Assembly (NCBI RefSeq): GCF_002240415.1
Contig: NZ_CP020028.1
Span: forward strand, 2,443,501-2,507,500
DNA from: Paenibacillus kribbensis
GTDB lineage: Bacteria; Bacillota; Bacilli; Paenibacillales; Paenibacillaceae
DNA length: 64,000 bases
Reading direction: 5' to 3'
Positions 36,369 through 44,051 of the stretch are shown here, piece after piece. Position numbers and translations under genes: made by a program. Numbering within the stretch: the stretch's first letter is position 1; each line of letters opens with the position of its first letter. The notes below the pieces were generated by a model that saw only the letters and a list, made by a program, of their open reading frames with translations, had not been told where the DNA came from and searched no databases.

Positions 36369-36407
36369 GACTCTACAGGTGTGTTTGGCTGATAGAGTCT
36401 TTTTTTC
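36369..36407 (+). terminator. Terminator after the nucB relic
   Basis: GACTCTA (36369-36375) pairs with TAGAGTC (36393-36399), followed by a T-run. 36408-36533 is AT-rich with nothing else recognised. Confidence 0.8.
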
Positions 36408-36533
36408 GTACCCAATAAAAAATAAATATGCAAATATTTGGGTCATATTTATAGATTAGCAAGTTTATGTTTAAACACAATTCCTCAATTAAATTATTCT
36501 TAGTTCTATTAAAAGTATTGGAGGATTATCCTA

Positions 36534-37334
36534 ATGAAGAAAACATGTATTACAATTTTATTTTTAGTCCTTTTATCTCTTCCGTTATCAAATGTTTTTG
36601 CTGCTGAAGCAGAGTATTCAGAAAATTTAATTCCCAAAATGACATCTAACACTTTGCCATCTGGAGTGGCAAGTGCAAGCAATGAGTATTCGTACGCATA
36701 TGAGGCATTTAACAAGGGATTTGTTACTATTTCTAGTGCGTGGACATCAAGTACAACTTCTGCTTGGTTAAGATATGACTTTTCCAATCCTGTAGTTATT
36801 GAGCAATATGTTATATACCCACAGACGACAGCGACTGACCGAGCTCCTAAAGATTGGACTTTCGAAGGCTCAAATGATGGGATTACTTGGAACGTTCTAG
36901 ACACTCAGTCAAATATAACTGGATGGGTAAATAGCACTCCAAAAAAATTCTCTTTTTCTAATTCTAATTCATATAAGAATTATAGAATTAATATTACAGC
37001 CAACAATGGAAGTCAGTATCTAGCTCTTAGCGAATTAGAGATGATGTCTAAGGTATCAAGCTCCACTCCTAATCCAGAGCCAACTGAACCGGTTCCAAGC
37101 GGAGACCGTGCAATTCTGGTAGTTACTATGACTACCGGCTTGGAGAAGGAATTTGACCTAAGTATAAAAGAAGTCAATGACTTCATTGCATGGTACGAAA
37201 GCAAGCAGGCTGGTTCTGGATCTTCATACGCGATCAACAAGCACGATAACAATAAAGGTCCATTCAGCAGTCGGAAGGACTATATGCTGTTTGATCGTAT
37301 CCTGACGTTTGAAGTAAGTGAATACTCTAAATAA
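36534..37334 (+). CDS. Secreted protein with discoidin-like domain and repeated C-terminal domain
   Basis: A 266-residue exported protein. Residues 1-23 are a signal peptide (KKTCITILFLVLLSLP...VFAAEA). About residues 40-170 resemble an F5/8 type C (discoidin/CBM32-like) sandwich: YAYEAFNKG, WLRYDFSNPVVIEQYVIYP, APKDWTFEGSNDGITW and LSELEMMSK. After a Pro/Thr linker, the last ~80 residues (RAILVVTMTTGLEKEFDLS ... NKGPFSSRKDYMLFDRILTFE) match the end of the minus-strand relic at 42603-43195. The terminal domain is not one I can name. Carbohydrate or surface binding is plausible. Start has GGAGG 9 bases upstream. Confidence 0.78.
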   Translation: MKKTCITILFLVLLSLPLSNVFAAEAEYSENLIPKMTSNTLPSGVASASNEYSYAYEAFNKGFVTISSAWTSSTTSAWLRYDFSNPVVIEQYVIYPQTTATDRAPKDWTFEGSNDGITWNVLDTQSNITGWVNSTPKKFSFSNSNSYKNYRINITANNGSQYLALSELEMMSKVSSSTPNPEPTEPVPSGDRAILVVTMTTGLEKEFDLSIKEVNDFIAWYESKQAGSGSSYAINKHDNNKGPFSSRKDYMLFDRILTFEVSEYSK

Positions 37335-37339
37335 AATGA

Positions 37340-37377
37340 AATCCCTGCTAACCTTAATTGGTCGGCGGGATTTTTTT
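37340..37377 (+). terminator. Terminator after the discoidin-like gene
   Basis: AATCCC (37340-37345) pairs with GGGATT (37367-37372) with further inner pairing, followed by a T-run. Confidence 0.85.
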
Positions 37378-37660
37378 AGACGGTAAACTCCGTGAACATC
37401 GGACCGTAATAACCCCGACAGGTAGGGTGTCTTTCTTTTTACTTTTAAACCAGCCTGATGCAGTGTGAAATTTTACAAAAAGAATCCATTTCTACCAAAA
37501 AATCATTGGAAACAATTGACTTCTTCTAACTGTTTACCGATAATATTAACAAGGGGTTATTGCTATTCTACTAGAAAACGTCACTCATTTTGAAAATAGG
37601 TCTTTATGCTCGGATAGCAATTCATACCACCTTAATAATATTTTTTGGAGGTAAAAGAGT
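37378..37660. other. AT-rich gap without a recognisable gene
   Basis: No open frame with a ribosome binding site is visible. It must hold the promoter of the secreted protein at 37661, whose GGAGG lies at its right end, but I cannot assign -35/-10 elements with confidence. Confidence 0.4.
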
Positions 37661-38248
37661 ATGAGCATGAAAAAACGTTTAGGTGCAATGTTACTGGCGG
37701 TATCCATGAGCGCCGCAATGTCCATGACTGCATTTGCAGCGGAGCCGAATGTTAAGGTATCCACCAATGCGGCTGGTGAAACTGTCTATAGACAGACAGT
37801 GGATGCACAGTTAAGTGCCGCTCCCAATGCTTCCAGCAGCAGTAGAACAGTGAGCGCCAGCAAAAGCCTAGGGTTGGCATTAGCCCCCGGCAAAAGCGGT
37901 TTTTCCGATCAGGTTAGCTTCCGGTTTACGTCATTGCCTCTTAATGCCAAGGTAAAGTCGATTGAGATTGACCCAGGAAGAGGAATTATCAACAACAACA
38001 ATAGAAATCTGCTGGGGACGGTTGTTTTTTCTAATTTGAATGTATCCTCTCCTAGCGGCAAATCTGCTACTATCGCATGGAAGCCCAGTGGAATGACTGA
38101 GAGAGCAAGTTTTCTAGATCAGGAAGCACGTGGTACATGGACAGCACAGGTCTTTGGAACAAACATTGCAAGTTCTACCGGAGATAGATGGTTCGGTAGC
38201 CTTTCTTATAAATCTGTTGAAATGACTATTTCCTACGTTTTGGAATAA
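37661..38248 (+). CDS. Secreted protein of unknown function
   Basis: A 195-residue exported protein. Residues 1-28 form a signal peptide (KKRLGAMLLAVSMSAAMSM, then FAAEP). The mature part is Ser/Asn-rich and beta-rich, with FSDQVSFRFTSLPLNAKVKS, GTVVFSNLNVSSPSG and ARGTWTAQVFGTNIASSTG. The closing SVEMTISYVLE and the overall jelly-roll look recall proprotein-convertase P-like or other exported beta-sandwich domains, but I cannot name a family. Start has GGAGGTAAAA upstream. Confidence 0.72.
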   Translation: MSMKKRLGAMLLAVSMSAAMSMTAFAAEPNVKVSTNAAGETVYRQTVDAQLSAAPNASSSSRTVSASKSLGLALAPGKSGFSDQVSFRFTSLPLNAKVKSIEIDPGRGIINNNNRNLLGTVVFSNLNVSSPSGKSATIAWKPSGMTERASFLDQEARGTWTAQVFGTNIASSTGDRWFGSLSYKSVEMTISYVLE

Positions 38249-38262
38249 TCCGTTAGGCTGGG

Positions 38263-38292
38263 GCGGGGTAATCCTTTTGGATTGTCCCGCTT
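38263..38292 (+). terminator. Terminator after the secreted protein gene
   Basis: A 12-bp stem with two G-T pairs (38263-38274 with 38279-38290) and a TTTT loop; the following T-tract is weak. Confidence 0.65.
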
Positions 38293-38702
38293 CATTCTTT
38301 CTGTCATTCATCTTTACTTTCCCCAGAACTATCCTGCCCATTAACTAATCGTATGGCCTGTCTACAACTTTTTATTCACTGAGAAATATTTCCCTTTAAA
38401 ATCCGCAGCGTTATAGCAACAGTACCAATTTAAGATATAAGTAGGAAAGCCTCTGATAACTCAGGGGCTTATTTTGCGTCTCAAGGAGCTGTAATTGCTT
38501 CGCAGCCGCATAAGCGTAAGGAGATTCTTAACGCCCTGGATACACGGTGGGAAATGCATTAGCAGAGATACAGTTCCAAGAAGAAAAAAATCAGAGGCTA
38601 AACGATGATAGCTCAGGAAAAGTTTCCTGAACGCGCTCTTCTGAGTGCGCTATTTTTATGGCTTTTCGCCTTATATTGAGTAAAAAGAAACGGGGGAGGC
38701 AA
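38293..38702 (+). other. Decayed gap with hairpins upstream of the holin gene
   Basis: The stretch holds a hairpin with AAGCC/GGCTT arms near 38447-38472 and a terminator-like hairpin (GCGCTC ... GAGTGCGC, then TTTTT) at about 38633-38657. A broken frame at about 38537-38630 reads GNALAEIQFQEEKNQRLND, resembling small phage tail-region proteins; it has no start and is probably a remnant. No intact gene is seen. Confidence 0.4.
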
Positions 38703-39158
38703 GTGGACAAGTCGGAGATTTATAAATTTAGCGCTGCCTTTGGTGGGAGCGCGATAACGTATCTTTTTGGAGGATGGTCATTTGCTCTGGCTGCACTTCT
38801 TACATTTACAATAATTGATTATGTGACTGGATTAATTGCAGCTGGTGTAGAAGGTAAGAAGGGCACCGGACCTGGTTTAAAAAGTAAGATCGGTCTTATT
38901 GGTATCGCACAAAAAGTGTTTATTTTTGCAATGGTAGCAGTATCCCACCTAATAGATGGAGTCTTAGGCGATTCGCATCTATTCCGGGATGCGGTCAGCT
39001 ACTTTTATTTGGCCAATGAATTGCTGTCGATAGTTGAAAACGGCGGTAGGATTGGTGCTCCTGTCCCATCAATTATCCGGCAGGCTGTAGAGGTTCTAAA
39101 AAGTAAAAGTGGTGAGAAGGAAGGGGACGGAGAAAATGCAAGCAAGAAAAAAAGGTAA
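38703..39158 (+). CDS. Phage holin family protein (toxin secretion/phage lysis type)
   Basis: A 151-residue protein with hydrophobic segments at about residues 12-45 and 68-90. FALAALLTFTIIDYVTGLIAAGVEGK and LKSKIGLIGIAQKVFIFAMVAVSHLID are typical of the TcdE/Bacteriophage_holin_4 group. Such holins permeabilise the membrane to let the lysin reach the wall. The GTG at 38703 has GGGGGAGG upstream. It overlaps the endolysin gene by 23 bases. Confidence 0.88.
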   Translation: MDKSEIYKFSAAFGGSAITYLFGGWSFALAALLTFTIIDYVTGLIAAGVEGKKGTGPGLKSKIGLIGIAQKVFIFAMVAVSHLIDGVLGDSHLFRDAVSYFYLANELLSIVENGGRIGAPVPSIIRQAVEVLKSKSGEKEGDGENASKKKR

Positions 39159-40095
39159 CGCGCAAGGGATAGATGTATCCCGTTATCAGGGAAAGATTGA
39201 TTGGAAGGCAGCGAAGGAAGACGGCATATCGTTTGCCTTTATTAAAGCGAGCCAAGGACAGCGCTACGTCGATCCAACATTCATTACGAATGCAAAAGGT
39301 GCGAGAGCAGCCGGGATTCTGCTGGGAGCTTACCATTTTGTAGATGCGACCAGTGTCAACACAGCAAAAGCGGAAGCAAGGCATTTCGCTGAGGTGCTGG
39401 ATCAGGTGGGCGGCGCAAAAACGCTGGATTTACCAGCGGTGATGGATTATGAAAACAATCCGGGTGGACTTAGCTCAGCCGCGATTCACGAGGTTGCACT
39501 CGCATTTTTAACGGAGTTTGAACAGGTAAGCGGCCGCAAGCCGATGGTATATACGGGCAACGCCTTTGCTGCCCATTTCAAAGCTCCGCTGGGTAGCTAT
39601 AAGCTGTGGATCGCACGCTATAGCACGCGTGTGCCCAATGATACCACGACATGGAAGCGCTGGGATTTATGGCAATACAGCGATAGCGGCAAGGTGAATG
39701 GAATTAAAGGAAATGTGGACCTGAATGAGTTTGACGGCACGGTAGACGAATTACGGACATGGTTCAATATGAATCCTTCCGTATCCAAAGAAGAGCATGC
39801 GACTGTTACGGATGGATCATTCCAGATTAACGGAGAGAATGCGGGTAAGACGCTACTGTTTGGCGGAAAGACCTACGTTCCGCTGCGCGAGTTAGCGAAC
39901 GGCTTGGGATTGGGTTTCAAGTGGGATAACACACATAAAGAGGCATATTTAAACGGCAGTAAGCTTCAAGCTGTTCAGTTAGTGGACGGAAAGGCATACG
40001 TGCAGCTGCGCCCGATTGCTGAGGCATACGGAGCTGTAGTGTCTTGGGATTCAAAATCAAAAATTGCTGATTTGAAAACGAAAGGGGATAAATAA
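39136..40095 (+). CDS. GH25 lysozyme (endolysin) with copper amine oxidase-like C-terminal domain
   Basis: A 319-residue protein. The GH25 muramidase domain spans about residues 8-205: GIDVSRYQGKIDW, FAFIKASQG, GAYHFVDA and VMDYENNPG carry the catalytic Asp/Glu residues. The C-terminal ~105 residues are a stalk-type domain found in Paenibacillus wall proteins (FGGKTYVPLRELANGLGLGFKWD and AYVQLRPIAEAYGAVVSWD). No signal peptide, so export needs the holins on either side. ATG 39136 has GGACGGAG upstream. Confidence 0.92.
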   Translation: MQARKKGNAQGIDVSRYQGKIDWKAAKEDGISFAFIKASQGQRYVDPTFITNAKGARAAGILLGAYHFVDATSVNTAKAEARHFAEVLDQVGGAKTLDLPAVMDYENNPGGLSSAAIHEVALAFLTEFEQVSGRKPMVYTGNAFAAHFKAPLGSYKLWIARYSTRVPNDTTTWKRWDLWQYSDSGKVNGIKGNVDLNEFDGTVDELRTWFNMNPSVSKEEHATVTDGSFQINGENAGKTLLFGGKTYVPLRELANGLGLGFKWDNTHKEAYLNGSKLQAVQLVDGKAYVQLRPIAEAYGAVVSWDSKSKIADLKTKGDK

Positions 40096-40097
40096 TC

Positions 40098-40550
40098 ATG
40101 CAAACTCAAACTATTATTGAAAATGTACAACCATACGTAAGTACCATTGCTACAGCAGCTATAGGTGTACTGACAACCATTATTTTAGCTGGACTGAATA
40201 CAGTGAAGGTAAAAGTGAATGCCTGGCTGGATGCTCGTACCACGGCAGCACAACGTGAAGTAATTCATAAAATTGCTGGAGAGGCTTTCGCTTTTGCTCA
40301 AACAGCTTTTAAGCAGGCCGGAGGAGAACGTAAGCTTCAGGAGGCTTTACAGTATGCCACACTACGGCTTACCGAGCAAGGTATTACAGTGTCGGTCGTG
40401 GAGCTTAGGGCAGCTATTGAAAAGGTATATTTGGAATATAAGCCCAAGACAAAGACAGTGTTGACTACCGAAACACAGCCGAGTGAAGAGGCAAGACAAG
40501 CGGCAGTTAAGGAAGCTGTATCGGGTCTGGCTGCAAAGCTTGGCGCGTGA
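40098..40550 (+). CDS. Phage holin, LL-H family
   Basis: A 150-residue protein with one N-terminal transmembrane segment (about residues 14-34) and a long alpha-helical cytoplasmic part with VKVKVNAWLDARTTAAQREV, typical of LL-H holins. It follows the lysozyme gene by 2 bases. The trio holin - endolysin - holin is a complete lysis cassette standing without phage structural genes. Confidence 0.82.
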   Translation: MQTQTIIENVQPYVSTIATAAIGVLTTIILAGLNTVKVKVNAWLDARTTAAQREVIHKIAGEAFAFAQTAFKQAGGERKLQEALQYATLRLTEQGITVSVVELRAAIEKVYLEYKPKTKTVLTTETQPSEEARQAAVKEAVSGLAAKLGA

Positions 40551-40552
40551 AG

Positions 40553-40622
40553 TGCACCCCTTAGAATAGACATTGGAATAACCCCCTGGTTTATCCGATG
40601 AAATCTAGGGGGTGCATTTTTT
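40553..40622 (+). terminator. Terminator after the lysis cassette
   Basis: TGCACCCC..TAGA (40553-40565) pairs with TCTAGGGGGTGCA (40604-40616), followed by six T residues. Confidence 0.88.
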
Positions 40623-40740
40623 ATCCCAGCGAAAAAAGGAACAAAGTTTAATGAGTATACGTTTGAAACCAAGGTAGAGGCTCCGCTCACAAATTCGCCT
40701 AAAGCGTCGCTGCAACTATGCTTCTTTTACGGAAGGTCGT

Positions 40741-41028
40741 GTGGCGAAAAATCTGCTAAAACAACAGCAAAAAGACGTGACTGGCCTCATCGTTTACAGC
40801 GACCAGGGATTCCAGTGCACGTCCCATACGTACCATGATATGCTGCCAAAGGTTGGCGCCCGAATCAGCATGTCTCGCTGAGGCACAAAGAAGAATAGAA
40901 GAATATATTTGATTTTACAACCAAAATCGACCACAACGAAAGTTAAATAAGCTGCCTCCGAAAGAGTATCGGAAGCAGCTTATAGCCTAGGGTCTTTTTT
41001 CAGTGTCTATAAAATGGGGTCTTGACAC
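40741..41028 (+). pseudogene. IS3-family transposase (orfB) relic and right IS end
   Basis: Reading through stops gives GLIVYSDQGFQCTSHTYHDM and LPKVGARISMSR, then after a deletion EAQRRIEEYI*FYNQNRPQR and KLNKLPPKEYRKQL. These are the C-terminal blocks of the IS3/IS150 integrase (DDE) domain. The segment between RISMSR and EAQRR that normally carries the last catalytic Glu is missing, and three stops interrupt the frame, so it is dead. The bases to about 41028 look like an IS right end. 40623-40740 holds nothing I recognise. Confidence 0.85.
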
Positions 41029-41096
41029 TCTACTGGCTTCAGACGATGGGATGTTTTTTTGTTTACCTAGAAGTCCACTCTCTAAACAGTACCTTG

Positions 41097-41104
41097 CATA
41101 GCCT
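41097..41104 (+). promoter_or_regulatory. Sporulation-type -10 motif upstream of tiny gene 1
   Basis: CATAGCCT fits CATANNNT of sigma-E/sigma-K promoters, 26 bases upstream of the GTG start; the paralogue has CATAGCTT at 44857-44864. Confidence 0.35.
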
Positions 41105-41130
41105 GTGGAGTAAGCAAAGGAGGCCTACGT

Positions 41131-41247
41131 GTGAAGGGAAAGGAAAGAGATTGTGGAGAAAATGTCGGGGAAGTTTGGAAATCGATAGTTGCTATCTTGG
41201 CACTGTTTATTTTGTTGGTAATCATCTTGAAATTAATCCATTTATAA
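41131..41247 (+). CDS. Tiny single-membrane-segment protein 1 (YjcZ/Tiny_TM-like)
   Basis: A 38-residue protein. A polar N-terminus of ~15 residues is followed by VWKSIVAILALFILLVIILK and a short end. GTG start after AAAGGAGG. It is one of five paralogues in the island and closest to the copy at 44892. Proteins of this layout are annotated as YjcZ-family sporulation proteins; function is unknown. Confidence 0.72.
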   Translation: MKGKERDCGENVGEVWKSIVAILALFILLVIILKLIHL

Positions 41248-41250
41248 AGA

Positions 41251-41290
41251 TTCTTAGGCTCTACCGGGTTATCCGGTACGAGCCTTTGTT
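41251..41290 (+). terminator. Terminator after tiny gene 1
   Basis: AGGCTCTACCGG pairs with CCGGTACGAGCCT (one bulge) and is followed by a T-rich stretch. Confidence 0.7.
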
Positions 41291-41302
41291 TTGTCTACCA
41301 AT

Positions 41303-41337
41303 ATGCCCTGTCATAGAACGTATTTATACATATATTA
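41303..41337 (+). promoter_or_regulatory. Sporulation-type promoter shared by tiny genes 2, 4 and 5
   Basis: GCCCTGTCAT followed 14 bases later by CATATATTA (41329-41337). The same pair with the same 14-base spacing precedes the tiny genes at 45114 and 45532. The -10 fits CATANNNT of mother-cell sigma factors. Confidence 0.5.
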
Positions 41338-41368
41338 AAATGTACCACAAGTAAAGGAGGTTAGAGAC

Positions 41369-41488
41369 ATGGGTGCATATGAAGGTGCAGGCACAGGTGC
41401 ATATGGCGGCGGTATGTGGACTTCTACAGCGGCAATTTTGGTGCTCTTTATCCTGTTGGTTATCATCACTAAAGCATGTTGGGTTTAA
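41369..41488 (+). CDS. Tiny single-membrane-segment protein 2 (YjcZ/Tiny_TM-like)
   Basis: A 39-residue protein. A Gly/Ala/Tyr-rich N-terminus (MGAYEGAGTGAYGGGMW) precedes STAAILVLFILLVIITK and the tail ACWV. The start follows AAAGGAGG. The Gly-rich head plus LVLFILLVII helix is the usual YjcZ-family look. Closest paralogue is at 45532. Confidence 0.78.
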   Translation: MGAYEGAGTGAYGGGMWTSTAAILVLFILLVIITKACWV

Positions 41489-41821
41489 TTTTGTGAAAAG
41501 AACTGTTGAATAATACCGCTTCACTTGGCTCCTTTTTAAGGATGGTAAAAAATTGATCTAATGAACACTAGGCTATTTCGCAACGGTCACAGTATTCGCT
41601 GTTCTTTTGTTAGCTAAGTTCTTACCAATTACATGGCGGATTCCGTCATAATAGTAGCTGCAGTTATTGGGATATTTTATTCGAAAAAACGAAATACTCG
41701 AATAACAAAAAGCCCAGCCAACCTTACATGGTCGGCTGGGGAATATTTTTAGGCTCTTTTCGTGAAATTATTGCTAAAAGATTTGAAATGGAGCAATGCC
41801 TTTGCCCCACTGAAAACATTA
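41489..41821. other. Gap with repeat and terminator, no intact gene
   Basis: 41580-41671 is similar to 45239-45329, an untranslated or decayed repeat beside the tiny genes. A hairpin (CCCAGCC...GGCTGGG at 41713-41740, one mismatch) with a T-run acts as a terminator. I see no gene with a ribosome binding site. Confidence 0.55.
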
Positions 41822-41962
41822 TTAATGTTTTTTCTTTTTGACATTTACGTTGAACAAATTGGCAGCCAGCGCATTGCCTTGTGCACGCGCGAACGCTTTT
41901 TGTTTTGACCAGATCGATAAGCTTTTTCTTTTCACATGGTGTTTGGAATGTCTTCTACTCAT
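41822..41962 (-). CDS. Small basic protein with GNALAxN motif (pair 1, member B)
   Basis: A 46-residue, very basic protein: MSRRHSKHHVKRKS, then FARAQGNALAANLFNVN and a KKKKH end. GGGAGGTGATTTCT precedes the ATG. Its closest relative is the 41-residue protein at 47951-48076. It lies 42 bases downstream of the member A gene. The core ARAxGNALAxNxxN is shared by all four small basic proteins of the island. Function unknown; nucleic acid binding or a peptide product are both possible. Not a recognised family. Confidence 0.68.
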   Translation of the reverse strand: MSRRHSKHHVKRKSLSIWSKQKAFARAQGNALAANLFNVNVKKKKH

Positions 41963-42004
41963 AGAAATCACCTCCCTTCATAGGAAATGAAGGTACGGAT
42001 GGTC

Positions 42005-42166
42005 TTAGTGGTGCTTTTTGCGTTTGGATATTTTGATGTTCAGTGCATTGGTTGCCAAGGCATTACCGCTCCTTGCTTTAGCAGCTGCAGCTTGAAAGAT
42101 TTTAACGACCAGAAATTTGTTTTTACCGACACGGTGTTTGAACGTTTTTACTCTAGTTCGAATCAT
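42005..42166 (-). CDS. Small basic protein with GNALAxN motif (pair 1, member A)
   Basis: A 53-residue basic protein: MIRTRVKTFKHRVGKNKF, LVVKIFQAAAAKARSGNALA, then TNALNIKISKRKKHH. I use the ATG at 42166, 7 bases after GGGGG; another at 42172 is too close. It is about 70 percent identical by eye to the protein at 48118-48288. Plus-strand open frames over it are its antisense shadow. Function unknown. Confidence 0.68.
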   Translation of the reverse strand: MIRTRVKTFKHRVGKNKFLVVKIFQAAAAKARSGNALATNALNIKISKRKKHH

Positions 42167-42346
42167 CTGCATACCCCCTCTGCTAAGGTATACTTTATTT
42201 ATATGCCAGTGGCGATAGCGATGTATCAGCATGAATCTATTAACAGGAAAAAGAAACTATTACCTAATAAATAGTTTTCCATGTCCCATATTAACTATAT
42301 GAAACTCAACATATCGTCATATTAGAAGGCTGGGATCGTGATCAGC

Positions 42347-42580
42347 ATGAACCATACATATATAGTGTTAAAATCGGATATCGAACTATTTTCAGCTGCA
42401 TTAAGTCGGGTAGGAGTGTATGCAGTACAGCCGTTAAGTGATGATTTGATAGAGGTTGTGGACTATGGCGGACCAGTGGAGAAGTACACTTCTCAGTCCG
42501 TAAAGATCAATGGATCGTATTTCTTACGTAATCAGTTTGAATTTAGAGTAGATGTGAAAAAGGACTCCGCTGGTTTGTAG
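42347..42580 (+). CDS. Small protein of unknown function
   Basis: A 77-residue soluble protein (MNHTYIVLKSDIELFSAALS ... SVKINGSYFLRNQFEFRVDV). No ribosome binding site of quality is visible; a GTG at 42338 is an alternative start. A decayed copy of its 3' end lies at 45663-45775. I do not recognise the family. Confidence 0.5.
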   Translation: MNHTYIVLKSDIELFSAALSRVGVYAVQPLSDDLIEVVDYGGPVEKYTSQSVKINGSYFLRNQFEFRVDVKKDSAGL

Positions 42581-42600
42581 CCGATAAGGAGTCCTTTCTT
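42559..42600. terminator. Bidirectional terminator
   Basis: AAAGGACTCC (42559-42568) pairs with GGAGTCCTTT (42588-42597). It lies between convergent genes; a diverged copy is near 45728-45766. Confidence 0.85.
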
Positions 42601-42602
42601 GT

Positions 42603-43195
42603 TTATTTAGTTGAATACTCGCCTTCAAACGTGAGTATTTTATTGAAGATCACATAGTCTTTACGGCTGCTGAATGGTCCTTTGTTGTTATTGTGTTTAT
42701 CAATCGCATATTTGGAGGGGCCGGTACCGGCATCTTTTGCATCGTACCAATTCATGAAGGCATCCACTTCCTCCATTGAGAGATCATATTCTTTTTCCAA
42801 ACCAGTTGTTAAAGTGATAGTAAGGATGGCGCGATTCCCTTTGGGTTCTGGTTCACTAGGATTAGAACTACTATGGACAATCGCGGAAACCTCATTTGAT
42901 GCCTGAGCCTCATTGCCGTTAGAAATAGCCGTTACTCTATAGTAATATGTTGTGTCTAACCTAATATTGATGTCAGTATACGTTGCATTAGTAACATTGC
43001 TAGTGATTTTATCGTATGGACCGCCGGATACCAAAGATCTTTGGAGAGTATAACTCTCTGCCCCTTCAATGGTGTTCCAACTAAGTAAAATATTATTTTG
43101 CTGAGCATTTGCAGTTAAGTTAATCGGACCAGTCGCTAAAGTTCCATAGACTTCAAAATCATAAATATTTGCTGACTCCCCAGCTACGTGGCATT
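42603..43195 (-). pseudogene. 5'-truncated FN3 protein with the repeated C-terminal domain
   Basis: On the minus strand the frame opens near 43195 with ESANIYDFEVYG, the end of a discoidin/CBM-like domain, followed by an FN3 domain (INLTANAQQNNILLSWN ... TYYYRVTAISNGNEAQAS) and the ~80-residue C-terminal domain (RAILTITLTTGLEKEYDLSM ... GPFSSRKDYVIFNKILTFE) also found at the end of the 36534-37334 protein. No signal peptide or start precedes it: at about 43190 the sequence switches to a relic of the YolD-like gene. It is a truncated relic of a secreted protein. Confidence 0.78.
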
Positions 43196-43345
43196 GTAAC
43201 AGTAATCAACACTGCTAGACGTGAAGTAAAGCTGTCTCGCGGGAAAGATGATTATAGGGGGTTAAGTTGGAGGATATTATATCGGCATCGTAAAAAAATA
43301 CCTCACATAATACATAAAATATTCCATTTATATTGGTAAATGGAT
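43190..43345 (+). pseudogene. Relic of the YolD-like small gene
   Basis: GIVTVINTARREVKLS, in one frame, and a matching GGAGGATATTATATC stretch parallel the gene at 46136-46378 at the DNA level, with frameshifts and stops. It abuts the truncated FN3 gene. Confidence 0.6.
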
Positions 43346-43415
43346 TGCCTCGAATTGGCAGAAAATGTAGTATTAAGGTGTGTTTGTTACCAATTACATG
43401 AAGGGGATATGTGTT

Positions 43416-44051
43416 ATGTGGGAGCCTATTAGGTTCTTGCTGTTTTCAACTGTAGAAACAATGGCTGCATTAACGCTTATGCTTTCTATTTTTAGGTTAA
43501 AAGCTGTAAAGTATGTGTTGCCGGCTTTGTTCATAGGTCTTGTTATGAATCTTCAAAGTTACATTTTAAGAGAGGAAATGTCTTTATCCTATTTGGCTCC
43601 TGCTATAAGCACATTGTTGTACATATTACTTATAACGACAGTTGTCAGGGTGCCTATACTGTGGGCTGCGATTATCTCTATCACAGGGACGTTTTTGTAC
43701 ACGCTTGTTCAAGCAATAATGATAGGGTTGTTTTTTGGGGGCGTAGACACTGCTGATCTACAAAATAGCGCTGAAGGGTCTTTGCTGCAAGCCATTACGA
43801 GCGCTTCGGTTTTTGCGATATCATTTGTATTGTTAAAATTTAAAATTGGCTTCATCGCGGATTTTGAGCGTTTGCGTTTAAAGTGGGAACATGTACTAGT
43901 TATTGTTTTTATAGTAGGATCGCTCATGGCATCAACATTCATGTTTTATTATAATGATCTGTTTCTGATGATACTATATGTCTCTATGGCCGCTGGTTTA
44001 TTTTTATATTATGCGCTCAAAAAAGAAAGGGAAGAACTTGAGGATGATTGA
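43416..44051 (+). CDS. Membrane protein of agr-like module 1 (kinase-less AgrC-like sensor?)
   Basis: A 211-residue protein with about six hydrophobic segments and a charged C-terminal tail (KKEREELEDD). It resembles only the membrane input half of AgrC-type receptors and has no histidine kinase domain. ATG 43416 has AAGGGG 8 bases upstream. Its stop overlaps the AgrB start, so the two are coupled. It could bind, export or give immunity to the module's peptide; that is inference from position. Confidence 0.72.
   Translation: MWEPIRFLLFSTVETMAALTLMLSIFRLKAVKYVLPALFIGLVMNLQSYILREEMSLSYLAPAISTLLYILLITTVVRVPILWAAIISITGTFLYTLVQAIMIGLFFGGVDTADLQNSAEGSLLQAITSASVFAISFVLLKFKIGFIADFERLRLKWEHVLVIVFIVGSLMASTFMFYYNDLFLMILYVSMAAGLFLYYALKKEREELEDD

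Larger units (their letters stand above)
41053..41250 (+). repeat. Repeat unit shared with 44812-45011
   Basis: This segment (T-run, GTTTACC, AAGTCCA leader, ribosome binding site and tiny gene) is closely similar to 44812-45011. The two copies mark duplication inside the island. Confidence 0.8.

Noticed and set aside
41022..41354. 110-codon plus-strand frame
   Set aside because: It starts in the IS3 right end and runs through the leader and coding region of tiny gene 1 in another frame; it has no ribosome binding site, whereas the tiny gene has a perfect one and a paralogue.
41987..42274. Plus-strand frame of 95 codons (and its counterpart at 48100-48351)
   Set aside because: Both are antisense to the GNALA basic-protein genes, whose minus-strand frames have ribosome binding sites and protein-level similarity to each other.
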